Positions 48,701 to 55,802 of a stretch of 64,000 nucleotides of DNA are shown one piece after another. The stretch is from Burkholderia territorii (GTDB lineage Bacteria; Pseudomonadota; Gammaproteobacteria; Burkholderiales; Burkholderiaceae), in the NCBI RefSeq assembly GCF_902833055.1, contig NZ_CADFEJ010000014.1, positions 62,001 to 126,000 on the forward strand, written 5' to 3'. How positions within the stretch are numbered: position 1 is the stretch's first letter; each line of letters begins with the position of its first letter. A model generated the notes under the pieces. The model did no database searches, was not told the origin of the DNA, and worked only from the letters and a program-made list of their open reading frames with translations. Position numbers and translations under genes: made by a program.

Positions 48701-48812
48701 CGAGGATCGCGATCGCGATCACCAGCGCGGCCAGCAAGGACCACTTGATCCACGTCCAGACCGAGGCACTCCCGGTCACGCGCGGCAGGATGCGATTCAG
48801 CGGCCGATTCAT
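45705..48812 (-). CDS. GT51 transglycosylase / transpeptidase-like protein with enlarged TP domain
   Basis: 1035-residue class A PBP-like protein. One N-terminal membrane segment (about 20-42) precedes a GT51 peptidoglycan glycosyltransferase domain with Glu173 in FIEDRYLL, then GGSTLATQIEKF and RYLNSVPLAA. The transpeptidase-like part has SxxK as Ser505-Thr-Ala-Lys508, SxN as Ser610-Val-Asn612 and KTG as Lys930-Thr-Gly. The 318-residue SxN-KTG distance is far more than about 125 in E. coli PBP1b, so some 195 extra residues lie inside the penicillin-binding fold. Activity as transpeptidase is plausible but unproven. It is a single gene; start at 48812 opens MNRPLNRILPRVTG. Confidence 0.85.
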   Translation of the reverse strand: MNRPLNRILPRVTGSASVWTWIKWSLLAALVIAIAILARLVMTEIETSRLQAHYLSELTRDVGYTVETGASDHIRFPANGPYDQRLGYSMIPAFQQRLLARGFVVGKQARDSQRMLSLADHGLFLPYEEKDQAGLMLFDSTGSPLFATVFPQRVYADFDTVPRVVADSLLFIEDRYLLDANQPNRNPAIDWGRFSRALADQALHVVNHHQARPGGSTLATQIEKFRHSPDGRTATPPEKLRQIASASVLAYLNGPQTMLARRAILVRYLNSVPLAARPHVGEITGIGDGLAAWYGRDFNDVNRILSAPTTGDNVDEQGKTFREVLSLIIAQRAPSYFLNRGYPALQKLTDSYLRLLSNGGVISPALRDAALAAQIERSAPPAAARVQSFVSRKAVSSARASLLSALGMSDLYQLDQLDLEATSTLDNGVQQAVAERLARASTRDGAQAAGLYGFEMLAPKDDPSHLTYSFTLYEHRNGANMLRVQTDSVNQPFDVNRGGRINLGSTAKLRTLITYLQIVSDLHARYGNLSNAQLAKVKPDPIDGLSRWALDYLSHTRDRSLRAMLDAAVERKYSASPDVFYTGGGAQVFSNFEKSDNGRILTLHAAFEHSVNLVFVRLMRDIVHYEMLQAAGPSSSWLGDPEQRKHYLEQFVDGESKVYVKRYYTRYAGKAPDDALALMLKDVRKSPPKIATVLRSVAPNESLAWFSAQMRAQLKGTPAATLSDDDLAALYAKYAIDRFNLNDRGYIASVHPLALWTLNYLRAHPDAPLGDVQRDSRDARFYTYSWLYKTRYHATQDRRIRHMVELRAYGEITKAWRALGYPFAEVTPSYAAAIGASGDQPDALAKLIGLIANGGQKAPTETITRLDFAKGTPYETRFVRAAAQPQPMLSPEIVNVTRTLLRDVVLNGTARRLAGGFTLPDGKTLDVYGKTGTGDQRFNVYARGARLIESRKVNRSGTFVFVLGDRFFGVLTATAHEPYAARYDFTSAMAVQLLKSMAPALAPLIERPVTAGTRTAGPAPQAETPAPQAAPVEPS

Positions 48813-49208
48813 GGCGGCGTCTCCCTGAAGGCGCAGGCTCCAGCCGCACCTCATTAAGGATTAGTGTAGTCCTCCGCAGCGGGCTGCCAAGGGTGGTTCA
48901 TTACCGAGATGCGTCGACGCAACGCGCATGCCTGTGACATGCGGCAAGCGGCGTTGCGGCGCGGTGCGCATGGCGTCTTGGCGTAACGTTTGCGCGTGCC
49001 GTTTGCGTCCCGGGCGCGACGGCCGCTGGCGGCGCCGGCGGTCCACGCACCGGCGTCGTGCATTGCCGTGTCGGGCGCAAAACGGGTCAGATCCGGCTGC
49101 GATCCACCGCCGCATGAGGAAGCTGCGGGTTTCCGCGATAGCCGGCGGCTGCGGCTGCAGGTACGATCGCCGGATGTGCGGCGCATGTCCGCTTTCATCG
49201 GGGTTTCC
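48813..49208. other. Intergenic region before the MAPEG gene
   Basis: 396 bp; no supported gene, repeat or clear promoter. The short open frames here are Arg-rich and look non-coding. Confidence 0.4.
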
Positions 49209-49601
49209 ATGTCGATCCATCCCGTCGCGCTCGTTTGTACGGCGGTCCTGGGATTGCTGCTGTTCGGGCTTGGCCTGGTCGTGTCCGTCACGCGCTTTCG
49301 GCACACCACCGGTTCCGGGTGTGCGTCCGATCCGACCGACGGGTTGCACAAGGTCGTGCGCGCGCACGGCAACACGGCCGAATACGCGCCGTTTCTCGCG
49401 GTGCTGTTTCTCTATTTCGGCGCGCACGACCCATCGCGCGCGATCGTGTCGTTGATCGTCGCGGCAACCGCGTGCCGCTGTCTGCTCGTGATCGGGCTGC
49501 TCGCATGGCCGACGATGGGCAGGCCGAACCCGTTGCGCTTTATCGGCGCGCTCGGCACGTATCTGTGCGGCGCCGCGCTTTGCGTCGCGCTGTTCGTTTG
49601 A
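49209..49601 (+). CDS. MAPEG-family membrane protein
   Basis: 130-residue protein with four hydrophobic segments and the family-like loop DGLHKVVRAHGNTAEYAPFL, whose RxHxNxxE pattern matches MAPEG glutathione-transferase-like proteins. Bacterial members act in membrane-bound glutathione-dependent detoxification or are uncharacterised. The ATG at 49209 is chosen because hydrophobic helix 1 begins right after MSIHPVALV; an in-frame ATG at 49185 is possible. Confidence 0.85.
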   Translation: MSIHPVALVCTAVLGLLLFGLGLVVSVTRFRHTTGSGCASDPTDGLHKVVRAHGNTAEYAPFLAVLFLYFGAHDPSRAIVSLIVAATACRCLLVIGLLAWPTMGRPNPLRFIGALGTYLCGAALCVALFV

Positions 49602-49940
49602 GCACGCCGCTATCGCGATGGCCGCTTCGGGATCGTACCGGCGCACGGTTTCGGCCAGGCAGCGAATCGGTTGGCCGCCCGCGCGCGTGTGCGGCGCATC
49701 GCGCCGCGCGAGCACGCCAGCCGACACGGTCGGGAACGCCTCCTTCATCCGCTCGCGTATCCGTCGACTTCCATGACGACCTTCGGCGCGCACGACACGG
49801 CGTCGGCGTGCAACGACAGCGCGAACGCCGCGCCGAACACCGTGCATTCGACGATCGGCCGCGCGGTGATATCCTCGCGAAACGCCCGCGACCGACGGGC
49901 GGATACCGACTGCCCGCGCGCGGCCCGACGCCGTGTTGCG
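49602..49940 (-). pseudogene. Possible degraded gene with frameshifts
   Basis: The 365-bp gap between MAPEG and PAAR genes shows protein-like segments on the minus strand in successive frames, with G/C-rich third positions: ...VGIRPSVAGV (near 49915-49885), FREDITARPIVECTVFGAAF to VVMEVDGYASG stop (about 49890-49763), then IRERMKEAFPTVSAGVL to AETVRRYDPEAAIAI (about 49762-49610). Joined over two frame changes they would make about 110 residues of one globular protein with a truncated C-terminus. I do not recognise the family. This could be chance coding character in GC-rich DNA. Confidence 0.35.
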
Positions 49941-49966
49941 CGGCGTTTCCGAGGGAGAGCCGAACC

Positions 49967-50251
49967 ATGAGCCGCAAATTCATCCTGAAGGGCGATACGA
50001 CCGATCACGGCGGCGTCGTGCTCGACGGCATCGCCAATTCGTCATTCGACGGCCGCGAACTCGCGTATCTCGGTGCGCCGGTGTTCTGCGCCGCATGCAA
50101 GAGCCAGGGCGTGATCGTGTCCGACGGCGGCGAGCGGACGATGACCGTGATGGGCAAGGTCGTCGCGCTCGAACACGACCTGTGCCAATGCCTGTGCACG
50201 CCGCAGCCGAAGCTGATCCCGTCGCAGGGCACGGGCACCATCTCGGGCTGA
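49967..50251 (+). CDS. PAAR-domain protein (orphan)
   Basis: 94-residue protein beginning MSRKFILKGDTTDHGGVVLD, with the PAAR-like features GDTTDHGG, SFDGRELAYLGAPVFCAACK and a C-terminal CQCLCTPQPKLIPSQGTG. PAAR proteins sharpen the VgrG tip of type VI secretion systems and can carry effectors. Here no VgrG, effector or immunity gene is adjacent, and the protein has no extension, so it is a stand-alone tip. The GAGGGAGAG ribosome-binding site is 6-8 nt upstream of the ATG. Confidence 0.85.
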   Translation: MSRKFILKGDTTDHGGVVLDGIANSSFDGRELAYLGAPVFCAACKSQGVIVSDGGERTMTVMGKVVALEHDLCQCLCTPQPKLIPSQGTGTISG

Positions 50252-50260
50252 CGCCCGTCG

Positions 50261-50572
50261 TCAGTCGCTGCCTTCGGTCTCGATCACGAGGATGCGCGCT
50301 TCGCCGAGCGGGTGCGCGACGTGTTCGGTGCCGATCGTCGCGTGGAATACGTCTCCCGTTTCGAGCACCGTCGCGTGCTCGATGCCTGCCGAGCGGTAGC
50401 GCATCTCGACGCGGCCGTCGAGCACCGCGAAAACTTCCTCGCCATCGTTCACGTGCCACCGGTATGGCCGATCGGTCCAGTGCAGGCGGACCGTGATGCC
50501 GTTCAGGGTCGCGATGTCGAGCGCGCTCCACGGGCGTTGCGCGGTGAATGCGGTGCTGCGGATGATCTTCAT
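50261..50572 (-). CDS. Small cupin-domain protein
   Basis: 103-residue single-domain cupin. The barrel core reads RPYRWHVNDGEEVFAVLDGR and TGDVFHATIGTEHVAHPLGE, containing the two cupin motifs with His/Glu residues that could hold a metal. Function is unknown; it probably lies downstream of the isonitrile-hydratase-like gene (gap about 95 bp), both on the minus strand. It is convergent with the PAAR gene. Confidence 0.8.
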   Translation of the reverse strand: MKIIRSTAFTAQRPWSALDIATLNGITVRLHWTDRPYRWHVNDGEEVFAVLDGRVEMRYRSAGIEHATVLETGDVFHATIGTEHVAHPLGEARILVIETEGSD

Positions 50573-50667
50573 CGGTCGATCTCGGTGCGTCGATGCGAAT
50601 GCCATGAAACTCGGGCAGACGGCGTAGCCTGGTGGCTCGCCCGCCATCGGTTTGAGCTTGCTCGTCT

Positions 50668-51351
50668 TCAGTGCGACATCGCGCGCAAGGCCGCGTCGAT
50701 CGTCTGCCGGCGCTTCTCCAGTCCTGCCGCCGTGCGTTCGGTCACGCGCTTCAGTACCGACGCCGGCGCGGTATCCGGCGAGCCCGCATCGAACGGCGGC
50801 GCGGGCGCGTATTCGAGCGCGAGCTGGATCGACTGTGCCTCTTCGTCGCCGGCCAGTTCGGCGGCGATTGTCAACGCGAAGTCGATGCCGGCCGTCACGC
50901 CGCCGCCGGTGATCAGGTTGCCGTCGCGCACCACGCGCTCGTGTACGGGCACGGCCCCGAGCGGCGCGAGCAGCGAATGAAACGCCCAGTGCGTCGTCGC
51001 GCGGCGGCCTCGCAGCAGGCCGGCCACGCCGAGCAGCAGCGCCCCCGTGCAGACCGACGTGACGTAGCGCGCGGCGGCCGCGCGCCGTAGCACGAACGCG
51101 ATCGTTTCGGCATCGAGCAGCAGGTCGTTGATGCCGATCCCGCCGGGCACGCAGATGACGTCGAGCGGCGGGCAATCGTCGAACGTGCAGGTCGGCGCGA
51201 GCGCGAGGCCGCTGCTCGACACGACGGTGTCGCGCGATTTCCAGACCAGATGGACAGTCGCGTCGGGCAACGACGCGAGCACGTCGTGCGGGCCGGTGAG
51301 ATCGAGTTGCTGGACGCCCGGAAACACGAGAAGGCCGATATGCAGGGTCAT
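50668..51351 (-). CDS. inhA: DJ-1/PfpI protein, isonitrile-hydratase-like
   Basis: 227-residue DJ-1/PfpI-superfamily enzyme. The nucleophile elbow SVCTGALLLG places Cys101, and Asp17 lies in LDLTGP; these are the positions known for the isonitrile hydratase InhA of Pseudomonas putida (228 residues), which hydrates isonitriles to N-formamides. The start MTLHIGLLVFPGVQQLDLTG at 51351 matches that family. The gene is divergent from a GlxA-type regulator across 116 bp, and a cupin gene follows. Naming relies on length and two residues; other DJ-1 amidases cannot be excluded. Confidence 0.75.
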   Translation of the reverse strand: MTLHIGLLVFPGVQQLDLTGPHDVLASLPDATVHLVWKSRDTVVSSSGLALAPTCTFDDCPPLDVICVPGGIGINDLLLDAETIAFVLRRAAAARYVTSVCTGALLLGVAGLLRGRRATTHWAFHSLLAPLGAVPVHERVVRDGNLITGGGVTAGIDFALTIAAELAGDEEAQSIQLALEYAPAPPFDAGSPDTAPASVLKRVTERTAAGLEKRRQTIDAALRAMSH

Positions 51352-51467
51352 GCGAATGCTCCGAAGGGAAGGGGATGCGCCGCGGCCGGCGCACGATGGA
51401 CAGATGGATTCTAGGCGCGTAGTGTTTGGCGAAATTGCCATATCACCCACGTTTTCAGCCAATCGCC

Positions 51468-52436
51468 ATGCCTGCCGCTCCACGTTCGATCGTCGTCCTC
51501 GCGTTTCCCCGCGCGCAATTGCTCGACGTGACCGGGCCGCTGCAGGTGTTCGCATCCGTCAACGAACTCGCGCTGGAGCGCGGGCGGCCCGCGCCGTATG
51601 CACCGCGCGTCGTCGCCGCCGAGGCTGGGCCGGTCGAGACGTCCTCCGGCGTCGTGGTGATGGCCGATTCGCTGCGCTCGGCCGGGCGGCCCGACACGGT
51701 GATCGTGGCCGGCGGCAAGGGCGTGCACGCCGCTTCGCGCGATGCGCGGACGGTGCGCTGGGTCCGGCAGCAGGCGCAGCGCGCGCGACGTGTCGCGTCG
51801 GTCTGCACCGGCGCGTTCCTGCTCGCCGAGGCCGGCCTGCTCGACGGGCGGCGCGCGGTCACGCACTGGGCGCGCTGCGACGAATTCGCGGCGCGCTATC
51901 CAAACGTGCGCGTCGAGGCCGATCCGATCTTCATCCGCGAAGGCGCGCTGTGGACCTCGGCCGGCGTGACGGCCGGCATCGATCTCGCGCTCGCGCTGGT
52001 CGAGGAGGATCTCGGGCGGGCGATCGCGCTCGACGCCGCACGCGAGCTCGTCGTGTTCCTGAAGCGGCCGGGCGGGCAGGCGCAGTTCAGCGCGATGCTG
52101 TCGATGCAGCGCACCGACGACCGTTTCGGCGAACTCCACGCATGGATCGCCGAGCACCTGACGGCCGACCTGTCGGTGCCGGCGCTCGCCGAGCGCGTCA
52201 GCATGAGCGAGCGCAGCTTCGTGCGCCACTACCGAGCGGACACCGGCCGCACGCCTGCGCGCGCGGTCGAGCAGATTCGCGTCGAGGCCGCGCAGCGTCT
52301 GCTGGGCGAAACCGAGTGGCCCGTCAAGCGGATCGCCTCGCGGTGCGGCTTCGGCTCGGAAGAGACGCTGCGGCGCAGTTTCGTGCGTGTGCTCGGTGTG
52401 TCGCCGCAGGGTTATCGCGAGCGGTTCGTGCGGTGA
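51468..52436 (+). CDS. GlxA-family regulator (DJ-1/PfpI + AraC HTH)
   Basis: 322-residue regulator. The N-terminal DJ-1/PfpI-like domain (about 1-190) includes SVCTGAFLLAEAG; the C-terminal AraC double HTH (about 225-322) reads MSERSFVRHYRADTGRTPA and KRIASRCGFGSEETLRRSF. The DJ-1 part probably senses a ligand. It is divergent from the isonitrile-hydratase-like gene, its most likely target. The ATG at 51468 fits the domain start; an upstream start at 51426 is possible. Confidence 0.88.
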   Translation: MPAAPRSIVVLAFPRAQLLDVTGPLQVFASVNELALERGRPAPYAPRVVAAEAGPVETSSGVVVMADSLRSAGRPDTVIVAGGKGVHAASRDARTVRWVRQQAQRARRVASVCTGAFLLAEAGLLDGRRAVTHWARCDEFAARYPNVRVEADPIFIREGALWTSAGVTAGIDLALALVEEDLGRAIALDAARELVVFLKRPGGQAQFSAMLSMQRTDDRFGELHAWIAEHLTADLSVPALAERVSMSERSFVRHYRADTGRTPARAVEQIRVEAAQRLLGETEWPVKRIASRCGFGSEETLRRSFVRVLGVSPQGYRERFVR

Positions 52437-52638
52437 TGGGCAGGTGAGCGGCGAAGGGCGAGTGGCGAATGCGCCGCCGCCGGGGCGGAGCCGTCGCATC
52501 CGGAGCTGCATGAATCCGCGTCACTTTCCAGTCCGAAATGCCGCGACTATTCGGAAGTTGAGAACAATAGCCTGGGGCTTGTGCCGCGTGGGTGGCGCGC
52601 TCTATTCTGTCCCGTTGGCGATTCGAAGGGGGCGCAGC

Positions 52639-53613
52639 ATGGACCGCATCCAGGCAATGGAAGTTTTCACCCGCGTGGTCGACGCAAACAGCTTCACGCG
52701 CGCGGCCGAGACGCTCGCGATGCCGCGCGCGTCGGTGACCACCATCATCCAGAATCTCGAGGCGCTGCTCGGCGTGCGCCTGATGCACCGGACGACGCGC
52801 CGGCTGTCGCTGACGCCGGAAGGCGCCGCGTATTACGAGCACTGCATGAAGATCATCTCGGAAATCGCGGAGGCCGACGCGAGTTTCCAGACCGGCAACC
52901 GCAAGCCGAGCGGCGTGCTGCGCGTTCACATGCCGAGTTCGCTCGGGCGGCGCGTCGTGTTGCCGGCGCTGTCGATTTTCCGGCAGCGCTATCCGGACAT
53001 CACGCTCGATCTCGGCTTGTCGGACCGCTACGTGGATCCGGTCGAGGAGGGCATCGACTGCATGATCCGGGTCGGGCCGCTCGAGGATTCGTCGATGGTC
53101 GCGCGACGGATCGGGATGCTCAAGCGCGTGACCTGCGCGTCGCCCGACTATCTCGCGCGCCACGGCGAGCCTCAGGAAATCGCCGACCTGGCCGACCATC
53201 ATGCGGTGAATTTCCGCGCAAGCCACGGCGCGCGGGCGGTTCCATGGGTGTTCATGATCGAGGGCAAGCCGGTCGAGGTGCGGATGAACGGCAGCGTCAC
53301 CGTCAACGATTCGGATGCGTACGTGACATGCGGGCTCGAAGGGTTCGGGATGATCCAGCCGACGCTGTTCATGGTGCTGCCGAACCTGCGCGACGGCTCG
53401 CTGGTCGAGGTGCTGCCCGACTGCAATCCGAAGCCCAAGCCGATCTCGATCGTGTATCCGCACAACCGGCATCTGTCGCAGAAGGTGCGCGTGTTCGCGG
53501 ACTGGATCGCGGAGCTGTTCGAATCGACGCCGGCGCTGGAGGGCGGGGAGAACTGGCGGGGGAAGGTGCGGGCGGAAGTGCCCGATGCGCAGCGCGGAGC
53601 GGTGGTGGCTTAG
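52639..53613 (+). CDS. LysR-family transcriptional regulator
   Basis: 324-residue LTTR. The N-terminal HTH reads MDRIQAMEVFTRVVDANSF then RAAETLAMPRASVTTIIQNL, and the effector domain follows (from about 90). It begins about 200 bp after the GlxA-type gene in the same direction. No divergent partner exists, so its target is unknown. The start is the ATG at 52639, directly before the family-typical N-terminus. Confidence 0.88.
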   Translation: MDRIQAMEVFTRVVDANSFTRAAETLAMPRASVTTIIQNLEALLGVRLMHRTTRRLSLTPEGAAYYEHCMKIISEIAEADASFQTGNRKPSGVLRVHMPSSLGRRVVLPALSIFRQRYPDITLDLGLSDRYVDPVEEGIDCMIRVGPLEDSSMVARRIGMLKRVTCASPDYLARHGEPQEIADLADHHAVNFRASHGARAVPWVFMIEGKPVEVRMNGSVTVNDSDAYVTCGLEGFGMIQPTLFMVLPNLRDGSLVEVLPDCNPKPKPISIVYPHNRHLSQKVRVFADWIAELFESTPALEGGENWRGKVRAEVPDAQRGAVVA

Positions 53614-53680
53614 GGCGCTGGCCGCACTTGCTTGATGGACAGGCGACGCGCGAAGGCGCGCACGCCGGGGCGATGCAATG

Positions 53681-53716
53681 AAAAAAGCCGCTGATCCTTG
53701 CGGAACAGCGGCTTTT
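53681..53716. terminator. Bidirectional terminator between lysR gene and tRNA
   Basis: AAAAGCCGCTG (53683-53693) pairs with CAGCGGCTTTT (53706-53716). On the minus strand the hairpin is followed by six T, ideal for the tRNA transcript; on the plus strand it ends the LysR gene. Confidence 0.85.
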
Positions 53717-53722
53717 CGCATT

Positions 53723-53799
<77 letters not shown>

Positions 53800-53920
53800 G
53801 AAGACTTGAATTATGTAGATATGCCGCCGGGCTGTCAACACCTTTTTTCGGGAAAGTGAAAAAAAGGTGCCGGTAGCCCGTGCCGGCACGGGTCGCGGGC
53901 GAGGTGCCGCCCGCCGCGCG

Positions 53921-55579
53921 TCAATCCTGCGCGTAGATATTCGAGTTCTTCGTGTCCTTGACGAACAGCAGACCGATCACGAACGTGACCAGCGCGATCA
54001 CGATCGGATACCAGAGCCCCGAATAGATGTCGCCCTTCGCCGCGACGATCGCGAACGCGGTCGCCGGCAGGAAGCCGCCGAACCAGCCGTTGCCGATGTG
54101 ATACGGCAGCGACATCGACGTGTAGCGAATGCGCGTCGGGAACATCTCGACCAGCATCGCCGCGATCGGGCCGTAGACCATCGTCACGTAGATCACGAGG
54201 ATCGTCAGGATCACGATCGTCATCGGCCAGTTGAGCTGCGACGGGTCGGCCTTCGCCGGGTAGCCGGCCGCCTTCAGCGTCGATGCGAGCGTCTTGTCGA
54301 ACGCCGCGCCCTGCGCCTTCGCGTCGGCCGCCTTGCCGTCATACGCGGGGATCACCGTGTCGCCGACCTTGATCTGCGCGGTCGTGCCAGCCGGCGCCGC
54401 GACGTTCTCGTAGTTCAGGCCGGCCTTCGCGAGCGCGCTCTTCACGATGTCGCACGAGCTCGTGAACTTCGACGTGCCCACCGGGTTGAACTGGAACGAG
54501 CAGGTGGCCGGATCGGCGAGGACCGTGATCGGCGCCTTCTGCGTCGCGAGTTCGAGCTGCGGGTTCGCGTAGTGCGTGAGCGCCTTGAACAGCGGGAAGT
54601 AGGTGAGTGCCGCGATCAGGCAGCCCGCGAGAATGATCGGCTTGCGGCCGATCTTGTCCGACAGCGAACCGAAGAACAGGAAGAACGGCGTGCCGATCAG
54701 CAGCGCGATCGCGATCAGGATGTTCGCGCTGGCACCGTCGACCTTCAGCGTCTGCGTCAGGAAGAACAGTGCATAGAACTGGCCCGTGTACCACACGACG
54801 GCCTGGCCGGCGGTCAGGCCGACGAGCGCGAGGATCACGATCTTCAGGTTCTTCCACTGGCCGAACGCTTCGGTCAGCGGCGCCTTCGACGTCTTGCCTT
54901 CCGCCTTGATGCGCAGGAACACCGGCGATTCGTTCAGTTGCAGCCGGATCCACACCGACACCGCGAGCAGCAGGATCGACGCGACGAACGGCACGCGCCA
55001 GCCCCAGCTGCCGAACGCTTCCTCGCCGATGAACGTGCGCACGCCGAGGATCACGAGCAGCGACAGGAACAGGCCGAGCGTCGCGGTCGTCTGGATCCAC
55101 GCGGTGTAGAAGCCGCGACGGTTCGCCGGCGCATGCTCGGCGACGTAGGTCGCCGCGCCGCCGTACTCGCCGCCGAGCGCGAGGCCCTGCAGCAGCCGCA
55201 TCGCGATGAAGATCACGGGTGCCGCGATGCCGATCGATGCGTAGCCGGGCAGGAAGCCGACCACGAAGGTCGAGATGCCCATGATCACGATCGTCACGAG
55301 GAACGTGTGCTTGCGGCCGACGAGGTCGCCGAGCCGGCCGAACACGATCGCGCCGAACGGCCGCACCGCGAAGCCGGCCGCGAAGCCGAGCAGCGTGAAG
55401 ATGAACGCGGCGGTCGGATTGACTCCGGAGAAGAAGCTCTTGCTGATGTAGGCCGCGAGTGATCCGGCCAGGTAAAAGTCGTACCACTCGAACACGGTGC
55501 CGAGCGACGACGCGAAGATCACCTTCTTCTCTTCGCCCGTCATCGGCGAGTGCGAAATTTGCTCGCCTAACGTTGCCAT
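53921..55579 (-). CDS. MHS-family MFS transporter with periplasmic-type insertion
   Basis: 552-residue metabolite:H+ symporter of the major facilitator superfamily (shikimate/citrate/proline-betaine type). About 12 hydrophobic segments and the MHS motifs GTVFEWYDFYLAGSLAAYI, RPFGAIVFGRLGD and ALGGEYGGAATYVAEHAP are clear. An insertion of about 110 residues (around 335-445), with the only two cysteines of that part (ATCSFQF, SSCDIV) and Ala/Lys-rich sequence, separates membrane helices near the end of the protein. MHS proteins are usually about 430 residues, so this is a distinct subgroup. The substrate is unknown. Start at 55579 is MATLGEQISHSPM. Confidence 0.9.
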   Translation of the reverse strand: MATLGEQISHSPMTGEEKKVIFASSLGTVFEWYDFYLAGSLAAYISKSFFSGVNPTAAFIFTLLGFAAGFAVRPFGAIVFGRLGDLVGRKHTFLVTIVIMGISTFVVGFLPGYASIGIAAPVIFIAMRLLQGLALGGEYGGAATYVAEHAPANRRGFYTAWIQTTATLGLFLSLLVILGVRTFIGEEAFGSWGWRVPFVASILLLAVSVWIRLQLNESPVFLRIKAEGKTSKAPLTEAFGQWKNLKIVILALVGLTAGQAVVWYTGQFYALFFLTQTLKVDGASANILIAIALLIGTPFFLFFGSLSDKIGRKPIILAGCLIAALTYFPLFKALTHYANPQLELATQKAPITVLADPATCSFQFNPVGTSKFTSSCDIVKSALAKAGLNYENVAAPAGTTAQIKVGDTVIPAYDGKAADAKAQGAAFDKTLASTLKAAGYPAKADPSQLNWPMTIVILTILVIYVTMVYGPIAAMLVEMFPTRIRYTSMSLPYHIGNGWFGGFLPATAFAIVAAKGDIYSGLWYPIVIALVTFVIGLLFVKDTKNSNIYAQD

Positions 55580-55802
55580 GAATCGTCTCCAAGTCCCTTG
55601 ATATAAATGTGCGGCCGCCTTGGGAGGGCGGGCCTGTCGACGATTATTGGCACGGAAACTTACGGCGCACTGACTCGCGGGCACAAAACGACTGCGCGTT
55701 AACCCGTGTCGAATCGACCGTTTCGCATCCCGATCGTGTCGCAATCGGAAGGAAAACGCCGGTTTCGATGCGATCGCGGCGCGCGGCACGTACCCACGCG
55801 TA

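Noticed and set aside
44835..48857. 1340-residue open frame on the plus strand opposite the PBP-like gene
   Set aside because: Antisense to a gene with intact GT51 and transpeptidase motifs; no recognisable domain in the long frame.
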